Shown piece after piece: positions 60,277 through 64,000 of a stretch of 64,000 nt of DNA. Position numbers and translations under genes: made by a program. Source of the DNA: Pseudomonas psychrophila HA-4 (lineage in GTDB: Bacteria > Pseudomonadota > Gammaproteobacteria > Pseudomonadales > Pseudomonadaceae); NCBI RefSeq assembly GCF_000282975.1, contig NZ_ALJC01000051.1:1-64000 (forward strand), read 5' to 3'. The notes beneath the pieces were generated by a model. That model searched no databases. It was not told the origin of the DNA and saw only the letters and a program-made list of their open reading frames with translations. Each line of letters starts with the position of its first letter. Position 1 is the first letter of the stretch.

Positions 60277-61068
60277 TTACAGGTCGAAGCTTCGCACAAC
60301 GCCAGATTTATTCCACAACACAGGTAGGATATTTCTGAGATTCTCCGGCGAAGCACTGGTCCACAACTGCGTTTCACGCGCAGGGCCTGCCGCCAGCAAC
60401 CCGCGCTCATCCAGTAACCGCTGAAGTTGACGGGCCACGGCGGCGCCGGTGTCGATCAAGGTGATCGAAGGCGAGAGCATCTGGCTGAGCAGGGGCTTGA
60501 GGAAAGGGTAATGGGTGCAACCGAGAATGATGGTGTCGCAACCTGCCGCCAGCAGCGGCTCGACATAGCCGCGCAGCAGCGTGCGCAAGCCTTCGCTGTG
60601 CAGGTCGCCGGTTTCGATCAACTCCACCAAGCCTGGGCAGGGCTGGGTGATGACGTTTACCGTGCTGGCAAAACGATCAAGCAAGGCGGCGAACTTAGCG
60701 CTTTGCAGGGTGCCCGTGGTGGCGAGCACGCCCACCACGCCGCTGCGGGTGGCCGCTGCCGCAGGTTTAACTGCCGGCTCCATCCCAACCATGGGCCAGT
60801 CGGGATAACGCTGACGCAAATCCGCCACGCCCGCCACTGTCGCGGTATTACACGCCAGCACTAACGCCTTGGCCCCTTGGCGCTGGAAAAAATCAGCGAT
60901 GACCGCACAGCGCTGACGAATGAATTCCGGGCTTTTTTCGCCATAAGGGATATGCCCGCAATCCGCCACGTACAGCAGCGATTCGTTGGGCAATAACTGG
61001 CTAATTTCCCGCAGCACCGACAAGCCGCCGACGCCGGAGTCGAACACACCAATCGGTGCGTCACTCAT
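60277..61068 (-). CDS. murI: Glutamate racemase
   Basis: The enzyme makes D-glutamate for peptidoglycan. The 263-residue product has [11 protein letters not shown] at the start and the two catalytic cysteines in ACNTAT and GCTHYPF. Its start overlaps the moeB stop by eight bases. It is the last gene of hemA-prfA-prmC-moeB-murI. Confidence 0.96.
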   Translation of the reverse strand: MSDAPIGVFDSGVGGLSVLREISQLLPNESLLYVADCGHIPYGEKSPEFIRQRCAVIADFFQRQGAKALVLACNTATVAGVADLRQRYPDWPMVGMEPAVKPAAAATRSGVVGVLATTGTLQSAKFAALLDRFASTVNVITQPCPGLVELIETGDLHSEGLRTLLRGYVEPLLAAGCDTIILGCTHYPFLKPLLSQMLSPSITLIDTGAAVARQLQRLLDERGLLAAGPARETQLWTSASPENLRNILPVLWNKSGVVRSFDL

Positions 61069-61816
61069 GGGCCGGACCGCATACGCTGCAAGCCGGATCG
61101 CGTTTAACCCGCAACTCGCGAAACCGCGTACTCAAAGCGTCAATCAATAACAGACGCCCTACTAAAGGTTCACCAAAACCGGCCAGCACTTTCAGCGCTT
61201 CAAGGGCCTGCAGGCTGCCGACTAGCCCAACCAGCGGGCCGATCACGCCGGCTTCGCTACAGGTCAGTTCATCGTCGCTGCCGTGCCCGTATAAACAGTG
61301 GTAACAGGGGCTGGCTGGCTGGCGAGGGTCAAATACCGACAACTGCCCTTCAAGGCGAATCGCTGCGCCGCTGACCAAGGGTTTGCGGGCGCTGACACAG
61401 GCTCGATTGACCGCTTCCCGGGTGGCAAAGTTGTCACAGCAATCCAGCACCACATCCACGGCTGAGACGGCCTCGCCCAGCGAGTCCGCGTTCAGTTGCG
61501 ACCGGTGCACGATCACTTTTATTTCTGGGTTGAGCAGCCGCAGGCGGCGCGAGGCCGAGTCCACCTTGCTCTCACCGACATTAGCGGTGTCATGGATGAT
61601 CTGGCGTTGCAGGTTGGTCACGTCGACGCTGTCGAAGTCAGCCAGATGCAATTCACCGACACCCGCCGCCGCCAAGTAGAGCGCGGCGGGCGAGCCCAAT
61701 CCGCCCAAACCGATGATCAGTGCACGGCTGTTTTTCAACGTGAGCTGGCCGTCGATGTCGACCTGTTGCAACAGAATCTGTCGGCTATAGCGCAACAGCT
61801 CCTGATCGGTCAGCAC
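61061..61816 (-). CDS. moeB: Molybdopterin-synthase adenylyltransferase MoeB
   Basis: This E1-like enzyme adenylates the C-terminus of MoaD for molybdopterin synthesis. The 251-residue product has the nucleotide motif [10 protein letters not shown] (36-45) and the zinc-binding pairs CYHC and CSVC near the end. It overlaps murI downstream and prmC upstream, the order known in P. aeruginosa. Confidence 0.93.
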   Translation of the reverse strand: MLTDQELLRYSRQILLQQVDIDGQLTLKNSRALIIGLGGLGSPAALYLAAAGVGELHLADFDSVDVTNLQRQIIHDTANVGESKVDSASRRLRLLNPEIKVIVHRSQLNADSLGEAVSAVDVVLDCCDNFATREAVNRACVSARKPLVSGAAIRLEGQLSVFDPRQPASPCYHCLYGHGSDDELTCSEAGVIGPLVGLVGSLQALEALKVLAGFGEPLVGRLLLIDALSTRFRELRVKRDPACSVCGPAHE

Positions 61817-62640
61817 GGTAGGCGACCCAACGTGATGCGCTCGTGGGTGCCGAGGTCTTTGCGGCTTTCAACGCACTTAAATCCGTTCTCTTGTAACAAC
61901 GTGCGAACAGCGGCGGCCTGATCGTAGCCGTGTTCAAGCATCAACCAACCGCCCGCATTCAGGTGCTGCGGGGCAGCGCCGATGATGTCGCGGATGTCGT
62001 CGAGGCCATCGGGGCCTGCCACCAAGGCGCTTGCTGGCTCAAAGCGCACATCACCCTCGGCCAGGTGTACATCGCCCGTGGCAATGTACGGCGGGTTGCT
62101 GATGATCAGGTCAAAGCGTTGATCGGCCAGCGCGCTGAACCAATGGCTGGTAAGCACAGTGACGTTTTGAAGGTGCAAACGCTGGCGATTGCGCTCGGCA
62201 AGTGCCACGGCTTCGAGAATCCGATCAACCGCCGTGACGTGCCAGGCAGCACGCTCGCTGGCGAGTGCCAAGGCAATGGCCCCGCTGCCGGTGCCCAGGT
62301 CCAGCACGCGAGCCGGGGTTTCGGGCAGCAAGTCCAGCGCCGTTTCAACCAGCAACTCGGTGTCGGGACGTGGAATCAGCGTGTGTGGTGCTACTTCTAG
62401 GTCCAGTTTCCAGAAACCTTGCTGGCCCAAAATGTAGGCCACGGGCTCACCCGCGCGGCGCCGCAGCAGAAACTCGGAGAACGCTAAAGCCGCCTCGCTG
62501 CTGACAATTTTCTCGGGCCAGGTGTGCAGGTAGCTGCGAGATTTTCCCAAAGCTGCCGCCAATAACAGCTCAGCGTCCAAACGGGCCGTTGGCGAATCGG
62601 GCAGTTCAGCGGCACGTAACAAACTGGCAATAATGGTCAT
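61810..62640 (-). CDS. prmC: Release-factor glutamine methyltransferase
   Basis: PrmC N5-methylates the GGQ glutamine of RF1 and RF2, improving termination. The 276-residue product has the SAM motif LDLGTGSGAIALALA and the catalytic NPPY in ISNPPYIAT. It is directly downstream of prfA, its substrate's gene, and overlaps moeB by seven bases. Confidence 0.96.
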   Translation of the reverse strand: MTIIASLLRAAELPDSPTARLDAELLLAAALGKSRSYLHTWPEKIVSSEAALAFSEFLLRRRAGEPVAYILGQQGFWKLDLEVAPHTLIPRPDTELLVETALDLLPETPARVLDLGTGSGAIALALASERAAWHVTAVDRILEAVALAERNRQRLHLQNVTVLTSHWFSALADQRFDLIISNPPYIATGDVHLAEGDVRFEPASALVAGPDGLDDIRDIIGAAPQHLNAGGWLMLEHGYDQAAAVRTLLQENGFKCVESRKDLGTHERITLGRLPC

Positions 62641-63723
62641 TTATTCACCCAGGGCTGTCAGTTGATCAGCCTGAAATTCTGCTAACAACGGCTCAATAAC
62701 GGCATCAACACCGCCCGCCAATACGTCATCCAGCGAGTACAAGGTCAAGTTCACACGGTGGTCGGTGACCCGGCCTTGTGCAAAGTTATACGTGCGGATG
62801 CGCTCGGAACGATCTCCCGAACCCACCAGCGATTTACGCTCGCTGGCAATGGCATTGGCTGCGGCACTGGTTTGCTGGTCATTCAATTTAGCTGAAAGCC
62901 AAGACATCGCTCGCGCCCGGTTTTTATGCTGGGAACGCTCTTCTTGGCACTCCACCACAATGCCCGATGGCAAGTGAGTGATACGAATTGCAGAGTCGGT
63001 TTTGTTGACGTGCTGACCGCCCGCGCCTGAAGAGCGGTAGGTGTCGACACGCAAATCGGCCGGGTTGATCTCGATCGCTTCCTGCTCGTCCGGCTCTGGC
63101 AATACAGCAACGGTACAGGCCGAGGTGTGGATACGGCCCTGGGATTCTGTCGCAGGGACTCGCTGCACGCGGTGTACACCCGACTCGAACTTCAGTTTGC
63201 CGTAAACATTCTCACCTTCGACACGGGCGATAACTTCTTTATAGCCGCCGTGCTCACCGATGCTTTCAGACAGAATTTCTACCCGCCAGCCACGACGCTC
63301 GGCGTAACGGGAGTACATGCGAAACAGATCGCCAGCAAAAATAGCGGCTTCATCGCCGCCGGTGCCTGCGCGAATTTCGAGGAAAACGTTGCGCCCATCA
63401 TTCGGGTCTTTGGGCAGCAACATGCGTTGCAGGTCTTTTTCCAGCTCAATCAGCTGTTCTTTGCCCTCGCGAACCTCTTCAACGGCCATTTCGCGCATGT
63501 CAGGATCGTTGTCCTTGAGCAGCGCCTGGGCGCCTTCAAGGTCGGACTGCACTTTGAGCCACTGCCCGTAAGTGGCAGCAATGGGCTCAACTTCGGCGTA
63601 TTCCTTGGAATAGGCGCGGAATTTGGTCTGATCCGAAATAACTTCGCCGTCGCCAAGCAAGGCGGTCAGTTCTTCAAAACGATCCTGGAGGATGTCCAGC
63701 TTATTGAGCAGTGACGCTTTCAT
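62641..63723 (-). CDS. prfA: Peptide chain release factor 1
   Basis: RF1 terminates at UAG and UAA. The 360-residue product has the GGQ loop in [13 protein letters not shown] and the anticodon-like PAT motif in [10 protein letters not shown]. It is adjacent to prmC, and its start overlaps the hemA stop (TAATG). Confidence 0.98.
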   Translation of the reverse strand: MKASLLNKLDILQDRFEELTALLGDGEVISDQTKFRAYSKEYAEVEPIAATYGQWLKVQSDLEGAQALLKDNDPDMREMAVEEVREGKEQLIELEKDLQRMLLPKDPNDGRNVFLEIRAGTGGDEAAIFAGDLFRMYSRYAERRGWRVEILSESIGEHGGYKEVIARVEGENVYGKLKFESGVHRVQRVPATESQGRIHTSACTVAVLPEPDEQEAIEINPADLRVDTYRSSGAGGQHVNKTDSAIRITHLPSGIVVECQEERSQHKNRARAMSWLSAKLNDQQTSAAANAIASERKSLVGSGDRSERIRTYNFAQGRVTDHRVNLTLYSLDDVLAGGVDAVIEPLLAEFQADQLTALGE

Positions 63724-64000
63724 TACAGTTTTTTATCCGCAGAGCTATCCGATGAGCCCCCACCGAGGGCAAAAAGTTCTTGGGCCATGGCCAGCGCATC
63801 AAGGCGGCCTTCGGCGGAAAGCTTTTTCAACTGCACGCTGGGTGCGTGAAGCAATTTATTCGTCAGGCCACGCGCCAGTTGTATCAGCACATCTTCCGGG
63901 TTGCTGCCATTGGCGAGCAACCGCTGGGCCTTTTGCAGCTCTTCGTCGCGCAGGCGTTCGCTTTGCTGGCGGTAAGCCTTGAGCACATCAACGGCCGCCA
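63723..64000 (-). CDS. hemA: Glutamyl-tRNA reductase, C-terminal part (cut by window edge)
   Basis: About 92 residues of the C-terminal dimerisation helix of GluTR are present ([33 protein letters not shown]), the committed step of tetrapyrrole synthesis. The frame continues past the right edge, so the catalytic domain is outside. Its stop overlaps the prfA start, the usual hemA-prfA-prmC order. Confidence 0.93.
   Translation of the reverse strand, partial: AAVDVLKAYRQQSERLRDEELQKAQRLLANGSNPEDVLIQLARGLTNKLLHAPSVQLKKLSAEGRLDALAMAQELFALGGGSSDSSADKKL

Overview
The window is a stretch of Pseudomonas chromosome, most likely from the P. fluorescens/P. putida side of the genus rather than P. aeruginosa. 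The gene order follows two blocks that I recall as contiguous in P. aeruginosa PAO1: cysD/cysN to gatB/rlpA, then hpt/upp/uraA to hemA. Here they are joined by a short block of transport and accessory genes at about 42.5-44.9 kb. Other Pseudomonas hallmarks are a cysN-cysC fusion, short-form HisG, AlgW, the fagA-fumC-orfX-sodA iron-starvation operon, PagL, and palindromic REP-type repeats in several intergenic gaps. Coding density is high, no gene-less gap exceeds about 300 bases, and I found no tRNA, rRNA, CRISPR array, prophage or classical insertion sequence.

Layout. 0.1-3.4 kb (minus strand): sulfate activation, cysD then cysNC, interrupted by a small four-helix-bundle gene bounded by 10-bp inverted repeats. 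3.7-5.7 kb: a Nif3-like protein and, divergent from it, the periplasmic protease AlgW. 5.8-10.7 kb (minus): hisC, hisD, hisG, murA, ibaG. 10.8-13.8 kb (minus): the mlaFEDCB phospholipid-transport operon. 14.1-21.2 kb (plus): kdsD-kdsC-lptC-lptA-lptB, then rpoN-hpf-ptsN-rapZ-ptsO. 21.3-25.1 kb (minus): fagA-fumC-orfX-sodA and a ZIP transporter behind an overlapping pair of Fur-box-like sites. 25.4-38.6 kb: pmbA, darP, tldD, a nitrilase-family gene, yhdP, rng, maf and mreBCD. 38.8-42.0 kb (plus): gatCAB. 42.1-44.9 kb: a short RlpA-like lipoprotein, a Ca/Na antiporter, a carboxymuconolactone decarboxylase-family protein and an AEC transporter. 45.0-49.7 kb: hpt, upp-uraA, hemH and a TIGR01777 gene. 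49.9-59.6 kb (plus): a light/photo-oxidative-stress region. 59.6-64 kb (minus): pagL, murI, moeB, prmC, prfA and the 3' end of hemA.

The most interesting parts are three. (1) An eight-gene colinear operon (51.3-59.3 kb) carries a DUF523-DUF1722 protein, a MerR regulator resembling class II LitR, photolyase, an SDR, a UfaD-like flavoprotein, DUF1365, a Cfa/UfaM-like methyltransferase and DUF2878. It is preceded by four TGTACA motifs arranged as two pairs, each with exactly 18-bp periodicity. This looks like a light-controlled DNA-repair and membrane-fatty-acid-modification system. (2) The four-helix-bundle gene inside the cys operon looks like a small inserted repeat-bounded element. (3) mreC appears to start at a non-canonical ATT codon, aligned with the first residue of E. 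coli MreC and behind an ideal ribosome-binding site.
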